This document shows positions 26,534 to 35,324 of a stretch of 64,000 bases of DNA, in pieces (the stretch's first letter is position 1; every line of letters starts with the position of its first letter). Under the pieces are notes generated by a model that was not told the DNA's origin, searched no databases, and was given only the letters and a program-made list of their open reading frames with translations. The translations under genes were made by a program, and so were the position numbers. Source of the stretch: CBDDFV01 sp965227335 (GTDB lineage: Bacteria; Planctomycetota; Phycisphaerae; Phycisphaerales; SM1A02); the NCBI GenBank assembly GCA_965227335.1, contig CBDDFV010000001.1:1-64000 (forward strand), written 5' to 3'.

Positions 26534-29059
26534 TCACGGTGCGTTCTCATCATCGATCCCGGCCAGATCCCGCCACCGGGCGGCGTCGTCGTCTCGTCCG
26601 AGATCGTGGTAGAACCGCCATAGTCGTCCGGCGGCTTCGATGCGGTGGATCCGATGTTCCGGCGCGACGGCGTCGCGCAGCGTGTCGTAGCCTTCGAGCA
26701 GCATCTGTTCGATGACGTCGGGGTCCGCACTGCCGGCGCGATGCTGGGCGAACGCCAGTCGGCTCCGCACCCGCCCGCGCAATTGAGGCGACGTCTTCGG
26801 AGCGGACGCAAGCTCGGTCAGCAGCCTCTCGTAGCTCGTGACGGCGTCGTCGTACCGGCCCTGGCGATCGAGCAGCACCGCGCGATGCATGCGGGTTTCG
26901 TACACCTGGGTCTGATCGGGTGCGTGGGCGGCGAAGATCGCCTCCGCCCGCGCGAGGGCCTGGTCCGCGGCGTCGAAATGACTCAGATCCGCTTCACTGA
27001 GCCCGAGATTGCGGTAGGCGGTCCCCGTGAACGGATGGTCGTGGCCCACGGTGGCTTCGTAGAGCGCGGCGGCCTCGCGATACAACGCGGCGGCGCGCTC
27101 GTCGTCGTCAAGGTCGCTCAGCAGCGTGGCGTAGGCGATCGTCGCGGTCGCCACGTGGGCGTGACCTTCCGGGTACGCCCGGCGCATCACCGTCATCGCC
27201 TCCTCGAGCAACGCCGCTGCTTCATCGAAGCGCTCCTGAAGCTGCAGGGTCGAGCCCGCGCGGCTGAGGACGATCGCAAGCGGGGGCTGGTCGTCGCCGT
27301 ACAACTCCCGGTGCAGGCGGATCGACTCCTCGAACGCGGCGTTGGCGTCGTCGAACCGACTGACCGACGCGTACGCGGTGGCGAGATTGGTCAGCGCCAT
27401 CGCATAGGGCTGGCGATCGCGGTCGGGCCCGTCGCCGAGCAGGCGGTACAGGTCGATCGCCTCCTCGAACAGTTCGATCGCCCGGTCCGGTTCGCCGGTC
27501 TGCCGGTGCATGATCGCGAGACTGTTCATCGCCGCCGCGATGGTCGCCATCGATCCGCCGGTCTCTCGCGACAGCGTCAGCGCGCGGGTGAGGTGTTCAC
27601 GGGCCGGTGCGATGCGTCCGTAGTCGCGGTACGTCGTGCCGAGCGTGCGCCGGAGCACGAGTTCGAACTCGGGATCATCGCGGATCGACGGCGTGCTTTC
27701 GAGTTGAGCCGCGATCTCGTCGAGAAGCTTCGGCACATCGAGGGCCCCGCCGGCGGTGTCGACGGGATTCGCGGCGTTGATCACGTTCTGCACCAGCAGG
27801 ACGAAGTCGCGGGCCATGGCGGTGCGTCGCTCCGCCTCGCGTCGAGCCAGCTCCGCCGCTTCGCGCTCCGCCTCGGCGCGTTCTCGCTGGGTCTGCTCCG
27901 CCTCGCGGGCGGCTTCGGCGAGCTGCGCCTGATCGCGGGCGTCGTTCCGGGCGGCGGCGGCCTGCGCCCACATCGAGCTGCTGATGATCGCGGCGAAGAC
28001 CGAGACGGCGAAGATCGTCAGGGCGGCGGTCGCGGCGGTCCGATGCCGTCGGGCGAACATCCGGAGCTGGTAGGTCATTGACGCCGGACGGGCGCTGATG
28101 GGTTCGTTGTTCTGATAGTGGGTGAGATCCTGGGCGAGGTCGAGGGCGGTCTGGTAGCGCCGGGTCCGGTCCTTTTCGAGGGCCTTGAGAACGATGGTCT
28201 CGAGGTCGCCGCGCAGGGCGGGATCGATCCGACTCAGCCGCGTGGGCGTCTCGCTGCGGATCACGCGGGTCGCCTCGAAGATCGCGGCCTTCGCCAGGTC
28301 GTACGGCAGTTCTCCCGTCAGCAGCTGGTAGAGCACGACGCCGAGCGCGTAGATGTCGCTGCGGACGTCGATGTCATGCGGATCTGCATCGACCTGCTCG
28401 GGGCTCATGTACTGCAGGGTGCCGATGAGTTGGCCCACGTCGGTCTGCTGGGTGGTGACCGCGAGGTCCGCATCGGTGGCGCGGGCGACGCCGAAGTCGA
28501 TGATCTTCGGTCGGCCCGCGGCGTCGACGAGGATGTTGTCGGGCTTGAGGTCGCGGTGGATCACGCCTTTCTGATGTCCGTGGTGAACCGCCTCGCAGAC
28601 CGCGTGGAAGAGTTGGAGACGGGCGTCTCGATCGAGTTTCTGCTCCTCGCAGTAGGCGACGATCGAGCGGGCGCGGGGGATGTACTCCATCACGAAGTAC
28701 GGGGCCCGGCCGGCGTCGCCGGGGGCCTCGTTGTAGTACCCCGCTTCGAAGATCTGCGCGATGCCCGGATGACGCAGCCGCGCGAGCACCTGTGATTCGT
28801 ACTCGAATCGGCGCAACGCCGAACGCGACGCCAGACCCGGCCGCATCACCTTCAGGGCCACGGTGCGGCGGGGGCTTTCCTGCCGCGCCTCGTACACGGC
28901 GCCCATGCCCCCGACCGCGATGATGCGTTTGATCGTGTAGCCGGGAATCCGGAGGTCGGGCGGCGGGCTCGCGGCTCCCCCCGTCACGGTGGGATCGTGG
29001 GGCGACGACGGCGGCGGATCGTCGGGCGGACGGGACGACGCGTCGGATTCATCAGGCAT
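26534..29059 (-). CDS. Membrane Ser/Thr protein kinase with coiled coil and TPR domain
   Basis: 841 residues from the ATG at 29059, with AGAAGGGGG upstream. The kinase domain (about 40-310) has GGMGAVY, Lys70 in VALKVM, HRDLKPDN with Asp170, DFG at 188-190 and MSPEQ. After a Pro/Arg-rich juxtamembrane part comes one membrane helix (about 341-363), an Ala/Glu/Arg-rich coiled coil (about 365-430) and at least eight TPR repeats recognisable as tetratricopeptide units (for example HLTRALTLSRETGG, AIELFEEAIDLYRLLG, AALLEEAMTVMRRAYPEG). It is a planctomycete-type receptor kinase with a TPR sensor. No sigma factor is adjacent, unlike the kinase at 15247. Confidence 0.92.
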   Translation of the reverse strand: MPDESDASSRPPDDPPPSSPHDPTVTGGAASPPPDLRIPGYTIKRIIAVGGMGAVYEARQESPRRTVALKVMRPGLASRSALRRFEYESQVLARLRHPGIAQIFEAGYYNEAPGDAGRAPYFVMEYIPRARSIVAYCEEQKLDRDARLQLFHAVCEAVHHGHQKGVIHRDLKPDNILVDAAGRPKIIDFGVARATDADLAVTTQQTDVGQLIGTLQYMSPEQVDADPHDIDVRSDIYALGVVLYQLLTGELPYDLAKAAIFEATRVIRSETPTRLSRIDPALRGDLETIVLKALEKDRTRRYQTALDLAQDLTHYQNNEPISARPASMTYQLRMFARRHRTAATAALTIFAVSVFAAIISSSMWAQAAAARNDARDQAQLAEAAREAEQTQRERAEAEREAAELARREAERRTAMARDFVLLVQNVINAANPVDTAGGALDVPKLLDEIAAQLESTPSIRDDPEFELVLRRTLGTTYRDYGRIAPAREHLTRALTLSRETGGSMATIAAAMNSLAIMHRQTGEPDRAIELFEEAIDLYRLLGDGPDRDRQPYAMALTNLATAYASVSRFDDANAAFEESIRLHRELYGDDQPPLAIVLSRAGSTLQLQERFDEAAALLEEAMTVMRRAYPEGHAHVATATIAYATLLSDLDDDERAAALYREAAALYEATVGHDHPFTGTAYRNLGLSEADLSHFDAADQALARAEAIFAAHAPDQTQVYETRMHRAVLLDRQGRYDDAVTSYERLLTELASAPKTSPQLRGRVRSRLAFAQHRAGSADPDVIEQMLLEGYDTLRDAVAPEHRIHRIEAAGRLWRFYHDLGRDDDAARWRDLAGIDDENAP

Positions 29060-29265
29060 GGGACGCCCCCTTCTGAGAGCGGTCGCCCGCCGCCGATCGC
29101 GACGCCGGGCCGCCGGCGTGGATTCTATCACCCCCGCCAGCGTCGATTTTCCGGGAAATCAGGATCGGTCTGCGAGAACCGCCGTCGCGGGGCGGAATGG
29201 GACGGCGACGGCGATCACGGGCCGGCCGCCTTCCAAATCCAGACTGCACTGAGAGGAACCAGGCC

Positions 29266-31182
29266 ATGCAACGGCTTATCCAACGCATCACCAACCGAAT
29301 CTCCACCGGGCTCCGGACCCTCGCCGCGGCGAGCGTCCTCGGGGCCGCCGTTCTGTCATCCCCCGCCCTCGCGACGCCTGCGGCGGAGCACGATTACCAG
29401 TCGACCCCGACGGGGTGGTGGTGGCTCCAGGGCGTCTCCGCCGCGCAGATCAGCGACAAGATCAGCGACGGCTTCCGTCTCATCGACCTCGAGGTCGAGT
29501 CGACCGCCCCCTACACGTTCACCGCCGCGTTCGTGAAGAACACCGGCGAGTACGCGAGCGGCTGGTGGTGGTACTACAACGCCTCGGGTGCGGACGTGGC
29601 GGATCTCCTCGACGCGAACAACGCCCGCCTGATCGATCTCCAGGTGTATCGCATCAACGGCGTCAAGAAGTACGCCGTCATCATGGTGCCGAACACCGGC
29701 GAGAACGCGAAGGCGTGGTGGTACTACACCGACATCTCGTGGGGGCAGCTCGGCGATCTGCTCAATCAGAACAACGCGCGTCCCGTCGACGTCGACACCT
29801 ACGTCGTCAACGGCACGCGCTACTTCAGCGTGGTGATGGTCAAGCGTACGGGCGAGGACAACAAGCCCTGGTGGATCTACTCCAACGTGTCGATCGACTT
29901 CATCTCCCAGAAGATGTCCGAGCACAACGCGCGGATCGTCGACATCGAGAAGCGCGGCGACAACTACCTCGCCGTCCTCACGCCCCGCGAGGGATTCGGC
30001 TACTGGTGGTACTACAACCTCACCGAGGATCAGCTCAACTTCAGGCTGCAGCAGAACGGCGCCCGTCCCATCGACGTCGAGAAGGTCTCGGTCAACGGAC
30101 AGACCCGCTACCACGCGATCATGCTCAACAACTCGAACGCCCTCACCACCGAGGTCGGCGAGACGCTCCGCGACGGCACGACCGGCGGCGCGGTGGGCTT
30201 CCGGCTCGAGAAGGTCAACGGTCCGACGCTGGCGTCGCTGATGCCTGACTACGAGTTCTACCCGGCCTCGTCGGTCAAGATCATGCACCACGCCTACGCG
30301 ATGTGGGCGGTCGAGGTGAGTCCGTGGATCACCCTCGGTACGAACATCCCGGTGTACTACGGCACGTCCTGCAACAACAGCGGGTCCGCGACGTGGGAGC
30401 CGCTCGAAGACGTGCTCGAACTCATGATGGAGAACTCCAGCAACACCCACACCAACGCGATTCAGGACTACTTCGGTCAGGGCAACATCAACAGCTTCGC
30501 CCACGAGACCCTCGGGTGCAGCGACGGGACGCAGCTCAACCACAAGCTCGGGTGCGGCGGACCGAACAACGATCCCGCCAACGCCATGACCTGCCGCGAT
30601 CTCAACCTGATCTACGAAGCGTTCCGCACCGACGACCTCTACAGCGACGCCAACCTCGCGACGCTGTACGAACTGATGCTCGACGGCAACTGGTTCGCCG
30701 ACCTCATGGCCGACGAACGCCCCGGCTTCATGTCCGACGCGGATTACAACGCCTTCCTCAACGGCGTGGAGATGGCCCGCAAGGCCGGCAACATCAGTCC
30801 GGACGGCGCCGGTTACGAGTACCGCACCGTCGGCGGCTGGATCAAGCTCCCGACCCGCTACTGCGACAACACCAACCGCGAGTACCTCTTCTCCGTCTTC
30901 TTCCACGACACGATCATCGACGGCGGCGTCGGCCTCAAGCCCACGTGCGATGAACTGCTCCGTGATGAAGTGCGGGAAGCGATGGAGGCGTTCGCCCTCT
31001 GCCAGCCCTGCGACGGCGACTTCGACGAAGACGGCGATGTCGACGCCGAAGACCTCGCCCAACTGCTCGCCAACTGGGGCGTCAGCTGCCCCGGCGCCCC
31101 GTGCCCCTGGGACATCGACCAGGACGGCGAAGTCGGCGCCGGCGACCTCGCCCGACTGCTCGCGGCGTGGGGGGACTGCTGA
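29266..31182 (+). CDS. Secreted polyglycine-hydrolase-like serine hydrolase with Trp-rich repeats and dockerin-like tail
   Basis: 638 residues. A signal peptide (about 1-37, ending PALA) is followed by five Trp/Tyr-rich repeats of ~48 residues (about 49-290) of the form WWYYN...DLL..NNARLIDL.VY..NG...Y.VIMV.NTGE. The C-terminal half is a penicillin-binding/beta-lactamase fold: SxxK at Ser335-Lys338 (PASSVK) and SxN at Ser391-Asn393 (SSNTHTN). Six or more cysteines suggest disulfides. The architecture resembles fungal polyglycine hydrolases and bacterial tandem-repeat proteins fused to class A beta-lactamase domains. Two dockerin-like calcium loops close the protein. It is probably an exported peptidase or amidase, not an antibiotic-resistance enzyme. 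Confidence 0.8.
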   Translation: MQRLIQRITNRISTGLRTLAAASVLGAAVLSSPALATPAAEHDYQSTPTGWWWLQGVSAAQISDKISDGFRLIDLEVESTAPYTFTAAFVKNTGEYASGWWWYYNASGADVADLLDANNARLIDLQVYRINGVKKYAVIMVPNTGENAKAWWYYTDISWGQLGDLLNQNNARPVDVDTYVVNGTRYFSVVMVKRTGEDNKPWWIYSNVSIDFISQKMSEHNARIVDIEKRGDNYLAVLTPREGFGYWWYYNLTEDQLNFRLQQNGARPIDVEKVSVNGQTRYHAIMLNNSNALTTEVGETLRDGTTGGAVGFRLEKVNGPTLASLMPDYEFYPASSVKIMHHAYAMWAVEVSPWITLGTNIPVYYGTSCNNSGSATWEPLEDVLELMMENSSNTHTNAIQDYFGQGNINSFAHETLGCSDGTQLNHKLGCGGPNNDPANAMTCRDLNLIYEAFRTDDLYSDANLATLYELMLDGNWFADLMADERPGFMSDADYNAFLNGVEMARKAGNISPDGAGYEYRTVGGWIKLPTRYCDNTNREYLFSVFFHDTIIDGGVGLKPTCDELLRDEVREAMEAFALCQPCDGDFDEDGDVDAEDLAQLLANWGVSCPGAPCPWDIDQDGEVGAGDLARLLAAWGDC

Positions 31183-31311
31183 TCGCGGTGTCATCAGCAG
31201 AGAAGAGGAGAGCAGGAGACCGCAGAGCAGGAGATGCCGCTCCTTCCCGTCTCGGCTCCAACGTTTCCTGACCTCCCGATCCCCTGATCACCCGATCTGA
31301 GCCCCGACCTG

Positions 31312-31348
31312 ACGAACGCCGGCCCGACGCCGGCGTTCGTCGCGTTTT
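31312..31348 (+). terminator. Rho-independent terminator
   Basis: Perfect 12-bp stem ACGAACGCCGGC / GCCGGCGTTCGT with loop CCGAC, then CGCGTTTT. It lies 130 bases after the serine hydrolase stop and before the prepilin-like genes. Confidence 0.8.
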
Positions 31349-31463
31349 GGCGGAATCTGCCATCCGCGCGCAGCGGGGAGGGGCGGGCCGCGTAGGAGGT
31401 CGTGGCGCGGCAGTCCGGCGAGACGACGCGCCGCGTCACCCGCACGCCCGCTGGGAGCCCGCC

Positions 31464-32546
31464 ATGACATCCGAGATCCGATCCCGTCCGCCCCACGGTC
31501 GCTGCGCGGCGTTCACGCTGACCGAGCTGCTCGCCGCGGGCCTCGCCGGCCTCTTCCTCCTCGCACTCATCCTCCCCGCCGTCGCCGACGTGGGAGCCAC
31601 GAACGGCCAGTCGGTGTCGATGCGGAATCTGCGCACGATCGGCGTGGCCCACGCCTGCTACGGCGCGGAATGGAACGACCGCCAGTTCACCGCCACGCCC
31701 GACGACATGGGCGTGTTCGGGAGCATGGAGGACTGGAGGATCGCCAACGGCGTCGACGGACCGCCGCTGCTCCTCGGCTGGTCGCAGGGCGGCCTCTGGG
31801 CGTTCTGGATGGACGGTGCGTTCCCCGCGAACGGACGTCTCGCCGAGCCGCTGCGGTTCGAGGATCCGCTCGTCCATCTGGGCAGTTACGTTCTCCCCAA
31901 CGCCCGCGCGGTGCACGTATACGCCAACGGCAGGTTCTACGACCCGCTGTTCTACAACCCGCTCGAGGACAAGGTCTTCGACACGCTCGAAGAGGCGTTC
32001 GCGGTCCCGGACGAGTTCTATCCCGCGGGAGCGACGCCCACGTGGTCGAGCTACTTCATGTCGCCCGCCGCGATGTACCACCCCAACGTGCTGCGGCGTC
32101 CATCGGCGGGCGGGTTCCGGGCCCCGACGTCGTTCGACGACGGCTTCCGTTCGCCGTCCGTCAGCCAGGTGAAACACCCGGGGCTCAAGACGCGGTTCAT
32201 CGAGCGCAGCTGGATCGTCGGCGCCCCGCCCGGATGCGCCGATCTGCTTCCGAGCGGGATCAACGGCGTCGAGGCGTGTCCGCACTATCTGTTCAACCAG
32301 GGCGCCGACGCCACGCCCGCCGCCGCGTTCTTCGACGGGTCGATCCGCTTCCTGAACACCGGCGACGTCGCGCGGCAGGATCTGCTCATGCGTCTCCGGA
32401 CGGGCGTCGACGGCCTCTGGAGCCGCGACACGCCGCTCGGCGACGACGGCTTCTTCGGGGAGCTGTCGGTGGACGGCGTCACCGCCAGCCACCACATGCT
32501 CACCACCGACGGCATCCGCGGACGCGACACCCTCACCACCGAATGA
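31464..32546 (+). CDS. Prepilin-like exported protein with DUF1559-type features (copy 1)
   Basis: 360 residues. The N-terminus has a type IV prepilin signal, AAFTLTELLAAGLAGLFLLAL (19-20 residues shown), with cleavage expected before the Phe and Glu at position +5. The globular part has NDRQFTATPDD, NGRFYDPLFY, SPAAMYHPNVLRRP and a late FFDGSIRFL, akin to the H-X9-DG segment of planctomycete prepilin-processing-associated proteins. It is a tandem paralogue of the next gene. Probably assembled or exported by the type II secretion/pilus machinery encoded downstream. Confidence 0.78.
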   Translation: MTSEIRSRPPHGRCAAFTLTELLAAGLAGLFLLALILPAVADVGATNGQSVSMRNLRTIGVAHACYGAEWNDRQFTATPDDMGVFGSMEDWRIANGVDGPPLLLGWSQGGLWAFWMDGAFPANGRLAEPLRFEDPLVHLGSYVLPNARAVHVYANGRFYDPLFYNPLEDKVFDTLEEAFAVPDEFYPAGATPTWSSYFMSPAAMYHPNVLRRPSAGGFRAPTSFDDGFRSPSVSQVKHPGLKTRFIERSWIVGAPPGCADLLPSGINGVEACPHYLFNQGADATPAAAFFDGSIRFLNTGDVARQDLLMRLRTGVDGLWSRDTPLGDDGFFGELSVDGVTASHHMLTTDGIRGRDTLTTE

Positions 32547-32563
32547 ACCTCCGGAGTCAACTG

Positions 32564-33616
32564 ATGAACACTGCCATGCCCCATCGTCGCGGCGTCACTC
32601 TGCCCGAGGTCCTCATCGCCGCCGGCTGCATCGTTGCGATGCTCGCCTTCACCGCCCCCGTGGTCGAGATCACCTCGTGTGACTCGGCGCTGCAACGCTC
32701 CATCAACAATCTGCGCATCCTGGGCAAGGCCCACGCCGCGTACGCCGCGGACTGGAACGACCGACAGTTCACGACCGTCCGCGACGACCTCGCCGTCTTC
32801 GGCGACTGCTGCGACTATCCCGGGCACCCGCCCGTCGTCCTCGGCGAGAGCTGTGAGGGCGACGTCTTCCAGTTCGCGTTCGACGGCGGGAGCTGCGGCG
32901 GCAACTGCGCCGTCGTGCAGCCGCTGGTCTTCAGCGGGTTCGCCGCGGGGTTCGGGGCGTTCCGCCTGCCGAACGCGCGCGGTTTTCACGAGTACGTCAA
33001 CGGGAAGTTCTACGACCCCGTGTTCTACGCGCCGCGGGATCCGGTGTTCGGCGAACTGCAGACGCTGGGCGTCTTCCACGAGGACTGCGAGTACGTCGAC
33101 ATTCCCGGCGGCGACTTCGTGTTCAGCGCGACCTACGTCAACTCGCCCGCCGCGCTGTTCCATCCGGACGTCCTCCGCCAGCCCGTGAACGGCGGGTATC
33201 AGGATCCGTTCTCATTCGACCAGGGGTTCCTCTCGCCGACCGTCAGTCAGGCCCTCTACCCCGATCTCAAGACGCGGATGGTGGAGCACGTCTGGCTGCA
33301 GGATCGCGGCCCGGCGGATGAGTTCAACCCCTGTTTCGCCGAACCCACCCCGTACTACTTCAACCACGGGTTCACGTCCCGTCCGATGTCGCTGTTCTTC
33401 GACGGGCACGTCAACGGCCTCTCGGTGCAGCAGGCGGAGCGCAACGACGAGCAGGTGCGAAACCAGTCCGATCTGCAGTTGTCCCTCTGGAATCGCGACA
33501 CGCCGCTCGGGGCCGACGGCTACTTCGGCGTGTGCGGGTTCGACTTCTCCCGGACGAGCTTCCACATTCTCACCACCGAGGGGATTCGCGGCCGCGATCG
33601 ACTCGCCGATCCCTGA
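32564..33616 (+). CDS. Prepilin-like exported protein with DUF1559-type features (copy 2)
   Basis: 350 residues. The start at 32564 has GGAG eight bases upstream; an ATG at 32543 overlapping the previous stop is an alternative. The prepilin signal is RRGVTLPEVLIAAGCIVAML. Shared blocks with copy 1 include AAYAADWNDRQFTTV, NGKFYDPVFY, SPAALFHPDVLRQP, FLSPTVSQALYPDLKTR, FFDGHVNGL and a RDTPLGADGYFG ending. It contains more cysteines than copy 1. The pair clearly arose by duplication and then diverged. Confidence 0.78.
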   Translation: MNTAMPHRRGVTLPEVLIAAGCIVAMLAFTAPVVEITSCDSALQRSINNLRILGKAHAAYAADWNDRQFTTVRDDLAVFGDCCDYPGHPPVVLGESCEGDVFQFAFDGGSCGGNCAVVQPLVFSGFAAGFGAFRLPNARGFHEYVNGKFYDPVFYAPRDPVFGELQTLGVFHEDCEYVDIPGGDFVFSATYVNSPAALFHPDVLRQPVNGGYQDPFSFDQGFLSPTVSQALYPDLKTRMVEHVWLQDRGPADEFNPCFAEPTPYYFNHGFTSRPMSLFFDGHVNGLSVQQAERNDEQVRNQSDLQLSLWNRDTPLGADGYFGVCGFDFSRTSFHILTTEGIRGRDRLADP

Positions 33617-33742
33617 CGGGCGCGGAGATCTGTTCCGTCCACGCCCCACGCGAGCGTGTGTGATGCACACCTCTGTCGACCGACCCCGGGTGTCGTCCGC
33701 TCGGGGTTCGTCGCATGCCCGACCGCGGCGGACGAGCGCCCG

Positions 33743-34172
33743 TCAGAGACGCCTGGCGTACAGGACGGCGCGGGGCGACTTCGTTGAAGCCAAGCGACGC
33801 GTGCGCGCGTTGAGAAGCCACATTGTCGAACTCGACGTCCGAAGCGATCTCCTGACGACCGCGCGCCCGCGCCCACGCCTCCGCCGCGCGGATGAGCGCC
33901 GCCCCGACGCCCGCACGCCGATGCGCCGGATCCACCCACCAGCCCTCGATGTATCCGACGGGACGCGTCTCGCAGCCGTCCGCGAAATCCCGCTCGCCGA
34001 CCTCGACGAAGCCGATCAGGCCGTCGTCTTCCGGCCGGGCCGCCACGATGACCGTCGCGGCGTCGCGGGCGAGCCAGTCCGCCATGTCGTCCGGCGTCTG
34101 GTCGGGCCACAGCGCCGTTCGCATACGAGACCATTCGGGATGGTCGGCGGGGGTGAGGGGTCGGATGATCAC
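33743..34172 (-). pseudogene. AAC(6')-like GNAT N-acetyltransferase with a C-terminal frameshift
   Basis: From a GTG at 34172 the first 132 residues align along their whole length with AAC(6')-type aminoglycoside acetyltransferases: ETRPVGYIEGWWVDPAHRR, GVGAALIRAAEAWAR (acetyl-CoA loop), EIASDVEFDNVASQRAH and SLGFNEV. The family then ends within about ten residues. Here the frame runs on for 68 unlike residues into the neighbouring prepilin gene. Removing one base from the G-run at 33772-33775 restores ARAVLYARRL and a stop at 33745-33743, giving 142 residues, the normal length. Either a sequencing error or a true frameshift. The acetyl-CoA core is intact. Actual substrate could be another amine. 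Confidence 0.72.
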
Positions 34173-34192
34173 GGCCGTATACTACGGATTCC

Positions 34193-34543
34193 ATGGACGA
34201 AGCCGCGCGTCGCCATCTCGAAGAACTGCGGGCGCGTCGGCGCACGCCGCGCCCGACGCCGAGCATCGGCCCCCTGGTCGAGCGTATCCAGCGGGACGCG
34301 TCGAGGAGCCAGCGTCAGTTCGGCGACGTGGCGGATCTGTGGAATCAGCTGGTGCCGGCGGCGCTGGCCCGCCAGGCGAGGCTGACGCGTCTGCAGCGGG
34401 GCGTGCTGCATGTGGAGGTGGATTCCTCGGCGGCCCTGTATCAGCTCGACCGATGCCTGAAGTCGGGCGTGCAGGCGGAAATGGCCCGCCGCGCATCCGC
34501 CCCGCTGAACCGCGTGAAACTCCAGGTGCGGCGGGAATCCTGA
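34193..34543 (+). CDS. DUF721 (DciA-like) protein
   Basis: 116 residues. The N-terminal helix is charged (ARRHLEELRARRR); the core IGPLVERIQRD, LWNQLVPAALARQARLTRLQRGVLHVEVDSSA (quoted in parts here: LWNQLVPAALARQ and GVLHVEVDSSA) and LNRVKLQVR follow the DUF721 pattern of W..lVG..la.ht....l..g.L.V.v.s..w. DciA relatives help load the replicative helicase. The gene is divergent from the acetyltransferase gene with 20 bases between the starts. A role in replication is inferred from family only. Confidence 0.7.
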   Translation: MDEAARRHLEELRARRRTPRPTPSIGPLVERIQRDASRSQRQFGDVADLWNQLVPAALARQARLTRLQRGVLHVEVDSSAALYQLDRCLKSGVQAEMARRASAPLNRVKLQVRRES

Positions 34544-34631
34544 GTCAGGCCGGCGGGTTTCCTCCGACACATTGTCGGAACCGTCTTGCATCCCGAACCG
34601 GGGGATGGTCGAATCAAGAGATGGAGGCCCG

Positions 34632-34895
34632 ATGACCCGACTCCCCCTGCCTGCCCGACGCGACTGGTCCCTGGCGTCGCTCCTGCGAAGCGAGCGGGCG
34701 GTGCGTCGCTGGCGCTGGGCGATGCTCGTGGGGTTCATGCTCGTCGGGCTGGAGTCGCTGGTCCTCGCCGCGGCGTTGCAGGGTCCGTGGCTCGTGCTTC
34801 TCGCCCCGGCGGGCGTCTGCGCCGTCAAGGCGATGCGGCTTCGCGAAGTCCTGATGACCGAGCCCGCTGACGATCGCCGTTCCGCCGCCCGCTGA
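34632..34895 (+). CDS. Small two-helix membrane protein
   Basis: 87 residues, with GGAGG five bases before the ATG at 34632. A basic N-terminus (about 1-28) precedes two hydrophobic helices (WAMLVGFMLVGLESLVLAA and GPWLVLLAPAGVCAV), followed by a charged tail. No family recognised. Position after the DUF721 gene suggests co-transcription. Confidence 0.6.
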   Translation: MTRLPLPARRDWSLASLLRSERAVRRWRWAMLVGFMLVGLESLVLAAALQGPWLVLLAPAGVCAVKAMRLREVLMTEPADDRRSAAR

Positions 34896-35007
34896 TCCGA
34901 TCACGATCACGCAACGATTCGCCGTCGTCCGACGCGACATCTTGTGCCGGCCCGTTTCGGCTGCGCAAGGGGTGGATTTTTCGGACGCCAATTTGGTTCT
35001 TTTTCTA

Positions 35008-35035
35008 TTGGTCGACGTCGGGTTGAAACGATACA
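35008..35035 (+). promoter_or_regulatory. Possible promoter of the 35.0-35.4 kb leader/small-RNA unit
   Basis: TTGGTC (35008-35013) and GATACA (35030-35035) are separated by 16 bases within a locally AT-rich patch (TTTGGTTCTTTTTCTATTGG) that stands out in this GC-rich region. The -10 match is weak. Confidence 0.3.
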
Positions 35036-35211
35036 GTTTCTATCGCGGGAAGCCGTGATCGGGCTACGAGGAGAACCCTCCGACGCCTTGCTCTTCGGCC
35101 CCCGACGACCGGTCCGAGATGGCCGGGCGATGAGCCTCGCGGGACGCTGCGGGGATAAAGAACCTGGCGGCGAGTGCAGACGCTCGCGTCGGCTGGGATG
35201 GTCGTTTCTGA

Positions 35212-35227
35212 AAAGGAGGTGATCCAG
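35212..35227 (+). promoter_or_regulatory. Sixteen-base full complement of the 16S rRNA 3' tail (extended Shine-Dalgarno)
   Basis: AAAGGAGGTGATCCAG is the exact complement of the usual bacterial 16S 3' end CTGGATCACCTCCTTT. Flanking bases do not match 16S, so it is not an rRNA fragment. The core GGAGG is seven bases before a GTG. Ordinary binding sites here pair over four to six bases. Confidence 0.75.
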
Positions 35228-35268
35228 TGAACCATTTGTCTGACTGTATCAAGGGGCTGCACACCTGA
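35227..35268 (+). CDS. Thirteen-codon small ORF (possible leader peptide)
   Basis: GTG start directly after the extended Shine-Dalgarno; the peptide reads MNHLSDCIKGLHT and ends TGA at 35266-35268. Its last codons form the 5' arm of a hairpin and the stop sits in that hairpin's internal loop, so ribosome position would affect folding. Support is the exceptional binding site and the placement; the peptide itself has no known match. Confidence 0.45.
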   Translation: MNHLSDCIKGLHT

Positions 35269-35305
35269 CGGTGCATAGCCGACGGGTATGCACCGAGTGC
35301 AGCCC
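35254..35305 (+). promoter_or_regulatory. Nested double hairpin overlapping the small ORF
   Basis: Outer arms GGGCTGCAC (35254-35262) and GTGCAGCCC (35297-35305) are perfect 9-bp complements. Inside them, CGGTGCATA (35269-35277) and TATGCACCG (35287-35295) are another perfect 9-bp pair with loop GCCGACGGG. The internal loop on the left contains the TGA stop. Confidence 0.75.
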
Positions 35306-35324
35306 TACTGATTGAATGCATATG

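Noticed and set aside
35212..35227. Possible 16S rRNA 3' end fragment on the minus strand
   Set aside because: Only 16 bases match; the flanking sequence lacks the 16S 3' helix and 16S body, so an extended Shine-Dalgarno is the better reading.
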